From positions 124,001 to 188,000 of the forward strand of contig JAFYSZ010000006.1 in the NCBI GenBank assembly GCA_017559135.1: a DNA stretch of 64,000 bases, in the 5' to 3' direction. Each line of letters opens with the position of its first letter. Position 1 is the stretch's first letter. Positions 1 through 8,335 of the stretch are shown here, in pieces. This DNA is from Bacteroidales bacterium. GTDB taxonomy: Bacteria > Bacteroidota > Bacteroidia > Bacteroidales > P3. The position numbers and the translations under genes are program-made. The notes beneath the pieces were generated by a model that saw only the letters and a list, made by a program, of their open reading frames with translations, did not search any database and was not told the DNA's origin.

Positions 1-547
1 AAATTGCAGCAGAGACCGATATATTAAAACTTTCTGTAAATCCATACATCGGAATCTTCATATAAATATCCGCATTCTCTATTAACTCCGAAGAAAGTCC
101 CTCAACCTCGTTGCCAAAGACTATTGCCATTTTTTGATTCACATCCAAATCGGGCAAATACACATCTTTCTCGTGCGGAAGTGTTGCTACAATTTTGTAA
201 CCCTGTGATTTAAGTTTATTTATGCAATCAAGAGTGTTGTTTTCCTTGCGATTGTAACGATGAAGGTCTATCCATTGACTTGAACCCAAAGCAACATCGG
301 GATTTATCTGATAAGTATTATTATTTTCTATTACATGCACTTGCTGAATGCCGACACAGTCGCACGTTCTCAGTACAGCAGAAGCATTTTGTGATTGATA
401 TATATTTTCAACTACTACACATTGCATATCGGTTCTTTCCTCTATGACTTTCTCAAAAAGAGAAACCCTTTCGGGAGAAATCATTTCACAAAGTTCTTTG
501 TAGTATATTTGTTTTTGTTCAAAGGTTAATTTTTCTAAATAATTCAT
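1..547 (-). CDS. trmH: tRNA (guanosine-2'-O-)-methyltransferase, TrmH/SpoU family (3' end outside window)
   Basis: The visible N-terminal 182 residues look like a SPOUT methyltransferase that 2'-O-methylates G18 in tRNA using S-adenosylmethionine. The start MNYLEKLTFEQ is followed by ISPERVSLFEKVIEERT and then VENIYQSQNASAVLRTCD, which is motif 1 with its N..AvlRtcdA pattern; motif 2 is FGNEVEGLS and motif 3 is MYGFTESFNISVSAA. The MSPER-like N-terminus and TCD..G spacing resemble E. coli TrmH more than the rRNA methylase RlmB. The gene runs off the left edge, so the C-terminus was not seen. It stands alone, divergent from the YitT gene. Confidence 0.85.
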   Translation of the reverse strand, partial: MNYLEKLTFEQKQIYYKELCEMISPERVSLFEKVIEERTDMQCVVVENIYQSQNASAVLRTCDCVGIQQVHVIENNNTYQINPDVALGSSQWIDLHRYNRKENNTLDCINKLKSQGYKIVATLPHEKDVYLPDLDVNQKMAIVFGNEVEGLSSELIENADIYMKIPMYGFTESFNISVSAAI

Positions 548-600
548 TACAAAAAATGATTTAAACATTCGGTTTTGCAAATCTAAGAAAAAAAATTTTT

Positions 601-663
601 TTTCTTTGTTTTTTTGAATTATTTCTTAGAGTTATTTTCTTAAAACAAAGAAATATTCGTACT
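601..663. repeat. 21-bp-period AT-rich intergenic array (about 3 units)
   Basis: Consecutive 21-bp blocks begin at 601, 622 and 643. They share TTTCTT and CAAAGAAA words. The stretch 622-653 is identical to 2990-3021. It lies directly upstream of the YitT promoter. It belongs to the same family as the arrays at 2969, 7768, 9549, 27936, 29897, 45724 and 51298. Confidence 0.6.
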
Positions 664-667
664 TTTG
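660..667 (+). promoter_or_regulatory. Bacteroidetes -7 promoter element for the YitT gene
   Basis: TACTTTTG matches the Bacteroidetes -7 consensus TAnnTTTG and sits 22 bp before the ATG. No clear TTG -33 element is visible; the -33 position falls in the AT-rich array. Confidence 0.55.
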
Positions 668-689
668 CAAAGAAAAATTTAAAGATTTT

Positions 690-1658
690 ATGACAACAAC
701 AAAACAAGGTTTTACAACAACATTGAAGAGTGTAGGAAACATTCTAAAAACTTCTAAGTTTTGGATAGAATTGCTAATAATGACACTCGGTATGATGGTA
801 ACTGCTTGTGCAGTTTACTACTTTTTGGTTCCAAGTAAATTGATTATTGGAACAATTTCTGGTTTATCAATTGTATTAAGCGGAGTTTCAGAACAATTAT
901 TTGGAGTTGCTTTGCCGGTTTCTACGGTTATTTTTGTAATCAACGCAATTCTTTTGGTGCTTGCTTACTTTTTGATTGGCAAAGAGTTCGGAATTAAAAC
1001 AGTTTATACAGCTTTAATTCTTGGACCTATGATTAGCGTTTTGGAAACTTACTTTCCATACGAAAACTTCATAAGAGAAGGCGGTGCAATCCCATCTATC
1101 ATGGGCGATATTTGGTTTGACCTTTGTTGTTTCGTACTTCTTTTGAGTGCTGCACAAACTGTGCTTTTCCGTATCAACGCTTCAACAGGTGGACTTGACA
1201 TTTTAGCAAAGATTGTAAACAAATATTTACATTTTGACATAGGTGCTTCGGTTTCTGTCGCAGGTGCAATAATTTGTTGTACAGCTTTTGCAATCAATCC
1301 TTTCCACATGGTTGTTATAGGTTTGATTGGCACATGGATTAACGGACTTGTGATAGATTATTTCACAGCTGGCTTAAACAACAAAAAGCGTGTGTGTATT
1401 ATTTCTTCACAACACGAACGCCTAAGAGAGTTTATCGTTAATGATTTAGTAAGAGGAGTTACTCTTTACGAAGTAATAGGTGGATATAGTCAAGAAAAGA
1501 AAATAGAAATTGAAGTTTTGCTTAACAAAGATGAGTTTACAAGATTGATGAAACTAATAGATGAAGAAAAAATTGATGCTTTCGTTACAGCAGGTAATGT
1601 AAGCGAAGTTTACGGTCTTTGGATGAGCAAGAAAAGCAAACAAAGAAGAAAAATTTAA
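690..1658 (+). CDS. YitT family membrane protein (DUF161 plus DUF2179)
   Basis: A 322-residue inner-membrane protein of the YitT family, whose function is not firmly known. About five hydrophobic segments lie between residues 25 and 215, with the family phrase FRINASTGGLDILAKI near residue 160. The C-terminal soluble part (about 225-310) is a DUF2179 domain with VRGVTLYEVIGGYSQ and ending in FVTAGNVSEVYG. Length and domain order are normal. The gene is monocistronic, has its own promoter and ends in a strong hairpin terminator shared with the convergent gene. Confidence 0.85.
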   Translation: MTTTKQGFTTTLKSVGNILKTSKFWIELLIMTLGMMVTACAVYYFLVPSKLIIGTISGLSIVLSGVSEQLFGVALPVSTVIFVINAILLVLAYFLIGKEFGIKTVYTALILGPMISVLETYFPYENFIREGGAIPSIMGDIWFDLCCFVLLLSAAQTVLFRINASTGGLDILAKIVNKYLHFDIGASVSVAGAIICCTAFAINPFHMVVIGLIGTWINGLVIDYFTAGLNNKKRVCIISSQHERLREFIVNDLVRGVTLYEVIGGYSQEKKIEIEVLLNKDEFTRLMKLIDEEKIDAFVTAGNVSEVYGLWMSKKSKQRRKI

Positions 1659-1664
1659 TCAAAG

Positions 1665-1695
1665 AAAAAAAAGCAACCTTTTTGGTTGCTTTTTT
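1665..1695. terminator. bidirectional intrinsic terminator
   Basis: AAGCAACC (1671-1678) pairs with GGTTGCTT (1684-1691) around a TTTTT loop, with an A-run before it and a T-run after it. It can end both the rightward YitT transcript and the leftward T9SS gene transcript. Confidence 0.85.
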
Positions 1696-1702
1696 CTTTT
1701 TG

Positions 1703-2791
1703 TTAGTTTACGATAAATTTCTTATCAATCTTTCCTCTTTCGGTCTTAATTCTAAGGATATATGTTCCTGATTTGTATTGCGAAACATCTATTTGCATTG
1801 TCTTAGAGTTTGTATTCTTTCTTTCAATCAAACGATTCAAAGCATCATACACCTCTATTTCTAAAACATTGTAATCACAAGAAATATTTAATTCATCTCT
1901 TACAGGATTAGGATAAAGTTCTACACTCTCTTCTGAAAGAAAAACAGAAATCAAACCGCTTGTTGTATCAGAATTAGTAGTATCTTCAACAAACATAATA
2001 GGACATATTCCCAAAGGAGCATAAACCGTTGTATCGCCTGTGTACATATCTCTTAGAACATGATCATATCTTGCAGCATCTTCATAAGAATAATAACTTT
2101 CCAGCCATTCTACATCATCAACATGTATCCAACCTCTTGCACTAGGTTCACCTGAAAATTGTACGTATGGTCTATATTTTGTACTTACGCCGTATGGCAC
2201 AATAAAACCTTCTTGTAATCTTTGGTAACTTAAAGCATATTCTTCAAAAAATAAAAAAGGAACAGTAAATTTAAGAGAAAAATCATTTGGATCAAATATT
2301 GAATCAAGAGAACTTAGCGAAACATAATAATCTTCATATAAAGTTATAGTATCATCAAAAATACATTCAACATATGGTTGCATTTCTGTTACACCGGATA
2401 TGTCATTTCCAGCAATAAAATATTGTGTATATAATTCTGTTGCTAAATATTTATCCCAAATAGAAACTTTTATTGTGTCATAGTCAGAGATATTAACAAT
2501 AGCAAAAGCCATTCCATTTATTGTTACACTATCTCCTTCATCAACTTCATACCTTTGAGCAATAGACCATATTCTATTGAATTGATTATCCATTAAATTA
2601 TTTAATACATTTCCTTGTAAATCATAAATATTAACTTCTCTACTTGGATAGCCAATAGGATCTATTATTGGTGGATAAATATATCGTTCTATATATTCAT
2701 TACTTAAACGAAGTGTATCTAATTGTGCTTTTAAGGTAATAGGCATTTGCAAAATCACAATTAAAAATACTAAACTTAATTTTTTTAGCAT
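1703..2791 (-). CDS. secreted protein with type IX secretion C-terminal sorting domain (type A)
   Basis: A 362-residue exported protein of unknown function. The N-terminus is a signal peptide (MLKKLSLVFLIVILQMPITL, cleavage near KAQ). The central 260 residues have no motif I recognise; they are rich in D, Y and T, suggesting a beta-sandwich. The last 75 residues are a typical T9SS type A sorting domain: LYPNPVRDELNIS, then VLEIEVYDALNRLI, then YKSGTYILRIKTERG and KKFIVN. Such proteins cross the outer membrane through the Por system and are usually attached to the cell surface. Monocistronic; the nearest -7 element (TATTTTTG, complement of 2956-2963) is about 165 bp upstream. Confidence 0.75.
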   Translation of the reverse strand: MLKKLSLVFLIVILQMPITLKAQLDTLRLSNEYIERYIYPPIIDPIGYPSREVNIYDLQGNVLNNLMDNQFNRIWSIAQRYEVDEGDSVTINGMAFAIVNISDYDTIKVSIWDKYLATELYTQYFIAGNDISGVTEMQPYVECIFDDTITLYEDYYVSLSSLDSIFDPNDFSLKFTVPFLFFEEYALSYQRLQEGFIVPYGVSTKYRPYVQFSGEPSARGWIHVDDVEWLESYYSYEDAARYDHVLRDMYTGDTTVYAPLGICPIMFVEDTTNSDTTSGLISVFLSEESVELYPNPVRDELNISCDYNVLEIEVYDALNRLIERKNTNSKTMQIDVSQYKSGTYILRIKTERGKIDKKFIVN

Positions 2792-2846
2792 ATCTTAAAA
2801 TTTTATTTATTAAAAAATTACGGAATGTTGTTTGCAGTTATTTTTC

Positions 2847-2879
2847 GGAGGTTTGTACAATCAGACTAAACAAACCTCC
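2847..2879. other. hairpin in the leader of the T9SS gene
   Basis: GGAGGTTTGT (2847-2856) pairs with ACAAACCTCC (2870-2879), a perfect 10-bp stem with a 13-nt loop. Neither side has a good T-run, so it is not a clear terminator. It lies in the probable 5' UTR of the leftward T9SS cargo gene. A 16-codon ORF (2880-2930, minus) ends directly before it; whether that is translated is unknown. Confidence 0.45.
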
Positions 2880-2968
2880 TTATACTATGAAGTTATTTTT
2901 TCCAAGAATTTGGATATAGATAATGCTCATAATGATTAGCAAAATTATCTCTTTGCAAAAATAAATTA

Positions 2969-3031
2969 TTTCTTTGAATTAAAAAAATATTTCTTAGAGT
3001 TATTTTCTTAAAACAAAGAAAAAATAAACTT
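2969..3031. repeat. 21-bp-period AT-rich intergenic array (about 3 units)
   Basis: Blocks begin at 2969, 2990 and 3011. The second block and the start of the third are identical to 622-653. The array sits at the 3' end of the thiN operon, where the outer TTTCTTTG and CAAAGAAA words could also pair as a weak hairpin. Confidence 0.6.
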
Positions 3032-3686
3032 ATTTTTTGACTTCGTAAGTTTGATATATAATTACTTCACTTTCAGTAAAGAGAGTGAAGTTTTCTTCTA
3101 TGGCTTCGTTTAGGCTTGCTTCCCACCAATATTTGAATTTGCGGTTTTCTATCGGGTAACGTAGGTTTTTTGATGTTAGGGGATTGTTTGCATCGAGCGA
3201 AAAAATAGATATTTGTTGTTTTGCAAAGGAAGAAAGGGTTGTTGTTTGGGAAATTGGAACAAAAACTCCATAATCGGTAAACATTCTTACGTTTACTTGT
3301 TTTGAATATTCGATAAGTAGTGAGATATTGGCTAATGTGTGGTCTTCTCTTTTGCCTGTCGCTCCAAGTATTGCAACTTCTTTAAATCCTTTTTCAATGC
3401 AGAAATTCATTGCTTTGGTTAAGTCGTTTGTTTCTTGATCTGCAATAAAATGCCACCTATCTAAATATTTGTTTTTCAATTCTTCGCTTACCGAATCGCC
3501 ATCTCCTATTAGAGCTAAGGGTGTTTTGCCAAATTTATCCAAAGCCTCTATCGCTCCATCGCAACACACAACGGGAATAGGTCTTTGTAATAGCGAAAGA
3601 GGTATTTGATTTATTGGAAATTCTCCGTTGGCTAATACAACAACTTCTATGTTTTCTATATTTAATGTATTGATTGTTTTTTCCAT
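3030..3686 (-). CDS. thiN: thiamine pyrophosphokinase
   Basis: A 218-residue enzyme that transfers pyrophosphate from ATP to thiamine, giving the cofactor TPP. Seen: VVCCDGAIEAL and the nucleotide-binding GDGDSVSEEL (near residue 62), then DQETNDLTKAM and ILGATGKREDHTLANISLL, which are the conserved Asp-rich and GxxGkReDH motifs of the family. The C-terminal third is a beta-sandwich. It is the last gene of a leftward operon and overlaps the upstream PnuC-family gene by 25 bp, so the pair is translationally linked; that pairing suggests uptake plus phosphorylation trapping of thiamine. Confidence 0.9.
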   Translation of the reverse strand: MEKTINTLNIENIEVVVLANGEFPINQIPLSLLQRPIPVVCCDGAIEALDKFGKTPLALIGDGDSVSEELKNKYLDRWHFIADQETNDLTKAMNFCIEKGFKEVAILGATGKREDHTLANISLLIEYSKQVNVRMFTDYGVFVPISQTTTLSSFAKQQISIFSLDANNPLTSKNLRYPIENRKFKYWWEASLNEAIEENFTLFTESEVIIYQTYEVKK

Positions 3687-4219
3687 TTAAAGTAACCCAT
3701 TATTGCTATTATGGTATAGATTAGATAAAGCACGGCTGTTGCGTACATCTCTGTTTGTAAAGACATTAAAATAATGATTGGCTCTACTATTATCCAAAAT
3801 ATCCATTGTTGATAGTACTTTTTGGCCAATAACCACATTGCTACTACGCTTAATGCTGTGGAAACACCGTCTAAAAGCCAAACTTGATTGTCTGGTATTT
3901 GTTTTAAGATTAGGGAAATTGCGATTGAGAGTGCTATTGTTATTATTATTACCGGTAAATAAAGTTTTTTTGGTAGTGAGGTGATTGGTTTTTCTTCTTT
4001 TTTACCGTTTTTTAGCATTCCTTTCCACTCTAACCAACCGTAAATGCCAATAAATACGTAATAAACTTGGATTAGCATTTGTGCATATACTCCATTGTCA
4101 AAAAATACATAGACATACATCAATGCCATAAGGATATTAAAAGGCCATAGCCAAGGTGAGGCTTTGTATTCTAAGACTATGTATATCGTTCCTATGATTG
4201 CTGCTATTATTTCTATCAT
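3662..4219 (-). CDS. pnuT: PnuC-family vitamin transporter, probably thiamine (PnuT)
   Basis: A 185-residue integral membrane protein with seven or so hydrophobic helices. The N-terminal IIAAIIGTIYIVLEYK and the GIYGWLEWK segment, followed by NQVWLLDGVSTALSVVAMWLLAKK and QQWIFWIIVEPI, are typical of PnuC carriers, which work by facilitated diffusion with intracellular phosphorylation. PnuC itself carries nicotinamide riboside. Because this gene overlaps thiN, the likely substrate is thiamine; that is inference from context, as established for PnuT in other Bacteroidetes. Its ATG overlaps the stop of the MBL gene (ATGA). Confidence 0.8.
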   Translation of the reverse strand: MIEIIAAIIGTIYIVLEYKASPWLWPFNILMALMYVYVFFDNGVYAQMLIQVYYVFIGIYGWLEWKGMLKNGKKEEKPITSLPKKLYLPVIIITIALSIAISLILKQIPDNQVWLLDGVSTALSVVAMWLLAKKYYQQWIFWIIVEPIIILMSLQTEMYATAVLYLIYTIIAIMGYFKWKKQSIH

Positions 4220-5004
4220 TGTTGTATTCTTATTTTAAGTCCATCGTATGCCAATTGCACATTTGATGGTAATTCTCTATTTATTTCTTGGTGAAACCCT
4301 AAGAAATGACTAATATGTGTAAGATATGCTTTTTCGGGTTGTAGCTCTGCTATGAGATTTAAGGCTTCGCTTAGTGAGAAGTGTGAGAAGTGCTCTTCTT
4401 TCCTTAGGGCATTTACTACTAAATGCTTTACTCCTTTTAGTTTTTGTTTTTCTTTTTCGCTTATTGTCTTTGCATCGGTTATGTATGCAAAGTTTCCTAT
4501 CCTATATGCTAAGATTGGGAGTTTGAAGTGCATCACTTCTATTGGGATTATGTCTAATTCTTTGATTTTTATCGTGCTATCTTTATCTATATCTACCTCT
4601 TGCAAATCAAATTCGGGCAATCCTGGATATTTTACATTGGAAAAAGCGTAGGAAAATTCGTTTTTTATACTTTCTATTGCATATTTATTTGCAAAAATTG
4701 GCATAGGGCTTTGTTGAAGATAGTTATATGAACGTACATCGTCAAGTCCTGAAACGTGATCTCTATGTGAGTGAGTTATAAGTATTGCATCTAAGTATTT
4801 AACTCTTTCATTTAACATTTGCGTTCTAAAATCTGGTCCTGCATCTATTGTTATTTGTGTTCCTTTGTCGGAAGTTATCAAAATAGATGAACGCAATCTC
4901 TTGTCTTTTTCATCATTAGAAAGACAAACCTCGCAATCGCACCCTATAACTGGTACGCCTTGCGAGGTTCCTGTGCCTAAAAAAACTATATCTAAATAGC
5001 CCAT
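4216..5004 (-). CDS. metallo-beta-lactamase fold hydrolase, PhnP-like
   Basis: A 262-residue MBL-fold phosphodiesterase-like enzyme. It begins VFLGTGTSQGVPVIGCDCEVC, with the GTGTS loop and the Cys cluster seen in PhnP-type proteins. Metal ligands are visible: H78, H80, D82 and H83 in THSHRDHVSG, the Asp of YITDAK, and His in LTHISH near the C-terminus. PhnP cleaves cyclic ribose phosphates, but there are no phn genes here, so substrate is unknown. It overlaps fabH by 13 bp and pnuT by 4 bp, in the middle of the lipid/thiamine operon. Confidence 0.8.
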   Translation of the reverse strand: MGYLDIVFLGTGTSQGVPVIGCDCEVCLSNDEKDKRLRSSILITSDKGTQITIDAGPDFRTQMLNERVKYLDAILITHSHRDHVSGLDDVRSYNYLQQSPMPIFANKYAIESIKNEFSYAFSNVKYPGLPEFDLQEVDIDKDSTIKIKELDIIPIEVMHFKLPILAYRIGNFAYITDAKTISEKEKQKLKGVKHLVVNALRKEEHFSHFSLSEALNLIAELQPEKAYLTHISHFLGFHQEINRELPSNVQLAYDGLKIRIQQ

Positions 5005-5978
5005 TTAACTAATACTGCACCCCAAGTAAATCCTGCTCCAAATGCTGTCAAAATAAGATTATCTCCTTTTTTGAACTTATGTTGATTTTCAAACATTAGC
5101 ATAGGAATGGTTGCAGATGTCGTATTTCCGTATTTTTCTATATTGACTAAAACTTTTTCGTTATCAAGTTCCAAGCGTTTTCCTGTCGCTGCAATTATTC
5201 TCATATTAGCTTGGTGTGGCAAAAGGTAACTTATGTCTTGCGAAGTAATGTTATTTCTTCTTAAAATCTCTTCTGTTGCTTCTGCCATTTTAACAACAGC
5301 CCATTTAAACACGGCTTGTCCTTCTTGATAGATGAAATGTTCTTTTGCATCAACGGTTTCGTGCGATGCAGGTTTGACTGAACCGCCCGCAACTTGATGT
5401 AAGTGTTTTACTCCTTCACCATCTGAATACAAAACTTCGTCTATGATTCCGTATTCACCTTCTGTTGCTTCTAAAAGTACGGCTGCTGCTCCGTCTCCGA
5501 AGATTGGACAAGTTGCTCTGTCTTCATAGTTTACTATTGACGACATTTTTTCGGCTCCAATCACGATTGCTTTTTTTACAAAGCCAGATTCTATGTATTT
5601 TGTGGCAGTTGTAAGTCCGTAAAGAAAACCTGAACAACCTGCATTTATGTCAAATCCAAATCCATGCTTGATTCCACATTTGTGTGCTATGACATTTGCT
5701 GTTGCAGGAAAGACCATATCAGGTGTAACGGTACAACAAATTACTAACTCTATATCATCGGGAGAAATATTCTTTTTCTCCAAAATTCTTTTCACAACAA
5801 TTTCCGCCATATCAGAAGGACCTTTTTCTCCTTTAAGGATATGACGTTCCTTGATACCGATTCGAGTCATTATCCACTCGTCACTGGTATCTACCATTTG
5901 ACTAAGTTCTTCATTAGTAAGGATATATTCTGGTACATATCCCTCTACCGCAGTTATTGCAGCTTTTAACTTTGACAT
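4992..5978 (-). CDS. fabH: 3-oxoacyl-[acyl-carrier-protein] synthase III
   Basis: The 328-residue initiating condensing enzyme of type II fatty acid synthesis, joining an acyl-CoA primer to malonyl-ACP. The catalytic triad is complete: Cys115 in INAGCSGFLYG, His in LPHQANMRI and Asn in YGNTTSAT. The C-terminal GAGFTWGAVLVKW is standard. It follows plsX after 27 bp, the usual rpmF-plsX-fabH order. Substrate preference (acetyl or branched primer) cannot be read from the sequence. Confidence 0.95.
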   Translation of the reverse strand: MSKLKAAITAVEGYVPEYILTNEELSQMVDTSDEWIMTRIGIKERHILKGEKGPSDMAEIVVKRILEKKNISPDDIELVICCTVTPDMVFPATANVIAHKCGIKHGFGFDINAGCSGFLYGLTTATKYIESGFVKKAIVIGAEKMSSIVNYEDRATCPIFGDGAAAVLLEATEGEYGIIDEVLYSDGEGVKHLHQVAGGSVKPASHETVDAKEHFIYQEGQAVFKWAVVKMAEATEEILRRNNITSQDISYLLPHQANMRIIAATGKRLELDNEKVLVNIEKYGNTTSATIPMLMFENQHKFKKGDNLILTAFGAGFTWGAVLVKWAI

Positions 5979-6005
5979 TTTATTATATTTTTTATGTAAT
6001 ACGTA

Positions 6006-6950
6006 CTAATTAACAGACAAAATCTCTTTTAACTGTCCTATTAAGTTAGTTTCGTATATATTCTTCGATTGAAATATCATACTTTTAATTGCTTTCGCAT
6101 TAGATATTCCATGTCCTATTAATACTATGGAGTTTGCACCAAGTAAAGGTAAGCCTCCATATATTTCGTAATTGAATCGTGCAACGTAATCATCAACAAG
6201 ACCTCTTTTTGCAAAGACCCTCGCTAATGCTTCGGTATGTTTCATTAACATATTTCCAACAAAACCATCACAAACTACAACATCTACATTGTTTTTGAAG
6301 ATTTCAACAGGTTCTGCATTACCAAAAAACTCAAAACTCTTGTTTTCTTTCATCAATGCGTGAGCGGCTTGCGTTTGAGCGTTGCCTTTTTCTTCTTCTT
6401 CGCCAATATTTGCTAATCCAATTTTAGGATTTTTCATTCCTAACGCTGTTTTAGCATATACACTTCCCAAAATAGCGAATTGAACCAACATTTCAGGTTT
6501 TGCATCTGGATTTACACCAACGTCAGTCAAGAGAGTAACTCCTCCATCAACCTTTGGCACAAGTGCAGCAAGACATGGACGCATTATTCCATTGATTACT
6601 CCAACAGAATACATAGTTCCAACAAGCATAGCACCTGTATTTCCAGCACTTGCAAAACTATCAATTTTTCCTTCTTTCAAATATTTAAAGCCTACGGCCA
6701 TACTTGAATTTGGTTTCTTCGCAAACGCTTTTGCAGGTTTGTCATGCATATCTATTACTTCTTCTGCATCAACAATTTCAAACAAAGAAGAATCTACTTT
6801 GTTGTCTGCAAGAATTTGAAGAATATCTGCACTACGCCCAAAAAGAACTATCTTATCATTTTCCGACAATTCTTTTTGAGCTAATATTGCACCTTCAACT
6901 ACAGCCTTGGGTGCGTAATCACCACCCATAGCATCAAGCCCTATTCTCAT
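6006..6950 (-). CDS. plsX: phosphate acyltransferase PlsX
   Basis: A 314-residue enzyme converting acyl-ACP and phosphate to acyl-phosphate, the acyl donor for the first step of phospholipid synthesis by PlsY. Diagnostic N-terminus MRIGLDAMGGDYAPKAVVEGA, then NSSMAVG, SAGNTGAML, LTDVGVNPDAKPEMLVQFA and VCDGFVGNMLMK. Full length. It lies between rpmF and fabH, a very common arrangement that couples membrane lipid supply to ribosome production. Confidence 0.95.
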   Translation of the reverse strand: MRIGLDAMGGDYAPKAVVEGAILAQKELSENDKIVLFGRSADILQILADNKVDSSLFEIVDAEEVIDMHDKPAKAFAKKPNSSMAVGFKYLKEGKIDSFASAGNTGAMLVGTMYSVGVINGIMRPCLAALVPKVDGGVTLLTDVGVNPDAKPEMLVQFAILGSVYAKTALGMKNPKIGLANIGEEEEKGNAQTQAAHALMKENKSFEFFGNAEPVEIFKNNVDVVVCDGFVGNMLMKHTEALARVFAKRGLVDDYVARFNYEIYGGLPLLGANSIVLIGHGISNAKAIKSMIFQSKNIYETNLIGQLKEILSVN

Positions 6951-6967
6951 AATTTACAAATAATGGA

Positions 6968-7153
6968 TTAGGCTTCTGCTTCTTTCTTAATAGCTTCTTT
7001 TCCTCTGTAATATCCGCATTCTGGGCACACTCTGTGCATGATAACAGACGCACCGCAGTTGCTGCATGTTGTTAATTGAACTCCTTCAACTTTATCATGA
7101 GTTCTTCTTTTTGCTGTTCTCGTTTGAGAGAATCTGTGTTTTGGATGTGGCAT
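6968..7153 (-). CDS. rpmF: 50S ribosomal protein L32
   Basis: A 61-residue basic ribosomal protein. It starts MPHPKHRFSQTRTAKRRTHD and holds a four-cysteine zinc ribbon, CSNCG and CPECG separated by about 11 residues, ending YYRGKEAIKK. This is the zinc-binding form of L32. Second gene of the operon, directly after the DUF177 gene. Confidence 0.95.
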   Translation of the reverse strand: MPHPKHRFSQTRTAKRRTHDKVEGVQLTTCSNCGASVIMHRVCPECGYYRGKEAIKKEAEA

Positions 7154-7173
7154 ATTAAATTAATTTATTTGTT

Positions 7174-7689
7174 TCAAAATTTTAAATTCTTCAAAGCGTC
7201 CCAACGAGAATCCGTTTCTTTTTCAACCTCTTCCATTGGGCTTTCTAATATTTCTATTATTTCTTTATTACATTCTTGGTTGTTTCCTTCGGTTTCTCCG
7301 TGTACACATCTCATTGGTCTTTCCAAAGTTACATATTCATAAACAAATGGCGACAAATCCAATGAATATTCGTTAAAAGGAATAACGTACAAATCTACAT
7401 CTTGTTCCTCAAACTCCTCACCAAATTCCACATACAAACGACGCTCAAATTCCATATTCAAATCCATTTCCTCTCCACATCTATCGCAAATCACTTGCAA
7501 TACACCCTGAATATGAAAATCAAGAATCAGTTGTCTTTCACTCTTATCCAAGTTTACTTTCATAGATAAATCAGCACCCAAAACTTCCTCACAATCAAAT
7601 TCTTCGAATAAATCTTTATTGATTGCGTATTCAAATTCGTGAATGCCGTTTGATAATCCACTAAACTTTAAAACATATTTCTTACTCAT
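7174..7689 (-). CDS. DUF177 / YceD family protein
   Basis: A 171-residue protein of the DUF177 family, which almost always precedes rpmF and is linked to large-subunit rRNA accumulation in other bacteria. The family mark is the CDRCGEEM motif at about residue 88, followed by an acidic stretch and the C-terminal phrase DPRWDALKNLKF-type end (here DSRWDALKNLKF). First gene of the seven-gene operon; a good promoter is seen 34 bp upstream. Confidence 0.85.
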   Translation of the reverse strand: MSKKYVLKFSGLSNGIHEFEYAINKDLFEEFDCEEVLGADLSMKVNLDKSERQLILDFHIQGVLQVICDRCGEEMDLNMEFERRLYVEFGEEFEEQDVDLYVIPFNEYSLDLSPFVYEYVTLERPMRCVHGETEGNNQECNKEIIEILESPMEEVEKETDSRWDALKNLKF

Positions 7690-7722
7690 CGTCCTAACCT
7701 ACTATATGCTTTTAAGAGTTTG

Positions 7723-7753
7723 CAAAGGTACGATTTTTCTTTAAACTGAACAA
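7723..7753 (-). promoter_or_regulatory. promoter of the DUF177-rpmF-plsX-fabH-MBL-pnuT-thiN operon
   Basis: On the minus strand, TTG (complement of 7751-7753), 20 bp, then TACCTTTG (complement of 7723-7730). Both elements and spacing fit the Bacteroidetes sigma-ABfr consensus. The predicted start lies about 30 bp before the DUF177 ATG. Confidence 0.75.
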
Positions 7754-7767
7754 GATTTTAATAAAAA

Positions 7768-7851
7768 AATCCTAAGAAAACTAAAAATAAAGCAAAGAAA
7801 TATTTTAATATTCCTAAGAAAAAATTAAACATTTCTTTGCTTTAATTTTAC
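7768..7851. repeat. 21-bp-period AT-rich intergenic array (4 units)
   Basis: Four consecutive 21-bp blocks begin at 7768, 7789, 7810 and 7831. Blocks 1 and 3 share TTCCTAAGAAAA-like sequence (ATCCTAAGAAAAC and TTCCTAAGAAAAA); block 2 contains CAAAGAAAT and block 4 its complement ATTTCTTTG. The array fills the gap between the pyrI stop and the DUF177 promoter. Confidence 0.65.
7789..7843. terminator. probable terminator of pyrB-pyrI built from array units
   Basis: AAAGCAAAGAAAT (7789-7801) pairs perfectly with ATTTCTTTGCTTT (7831-7843) over a 29-nt loop. On the minus strand it follows the pyrI stop by 7 nt and is followed by a T-rich stretch. The weak all-A/T stem and large loop lower confidence. 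Confidence 0.55.
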
Positions 7852-8312
7852 TATTCTTCAAAACGGATATTCGTCATTGTTTTTTCACAGTAATGACATT
7901 GTAACTTCAAAGGTTCTTTATCCACAACTTTGAAATAAGTGTCAATATCCTCAATATTTGTAATACAATTAGGATTGATACACTTTACAAACTTTTTGAT
8001 TTCCGAAGGAATATTCAATTGAATCTTTTCTACAACTTCATAATCTCTTATCACAATAAGAGTAGCGTTAGGAGCGACCAAAGAAATCTTATTTACCTCT
8101 GTTTCTTCAAAGAATTTATTTTTAACTTTTATGATTCCTTTCTTACCAAACTTCTTACTTGAAAGATTAGTTCCGATTAACACTTCATCATTATACTTAT
8201 CTAAATTCAAAATCTTTACAACCTTATATATTTCGTTTGCAGGAATATGATCAATTACCGTTCCATTATCAATTGCTGAAACAACAAGTTCTTTTTTTCT
8301 TTCGTTTGACAT
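7851..8312 (-). CDS. pyrI: aspartate carbamoyltransferase regulatory subunit
   Basis: The 153-residue allosteric subunit that binds CTP and ATP and holds together the catalytic trimers of aspartate transcarbamylase. The N-terminal allosteric domain has IDNGTVIDHIPA and VKILNL; the C-terminal zinc domain shows the four ligands in CINPNC and CHYCEK. It follows pyrB after 23 bp and should be controlled by the leader upstream of pyrB. The two together form the class B dodecamer, feedback-regulated by nucleotides. Confidence 0.95.
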   Translation of the reverse strand: MSNERKKELVVSAIDNGTVIDHIPANEIYKVVKILNLDKYNDEVLIGTNLSSKKFGKKGIIKVKNKFFEETEVNKISLVAPNATLIVIRDYEVVEKIQLNIPSEIKKFVKCINPNCITNIEDIDTYFKVVDKEPLKLQCHYCEKTMTNIRFEE

Positions 8313-8335
8313 ATCAAATCTTATTATTAAAATTA

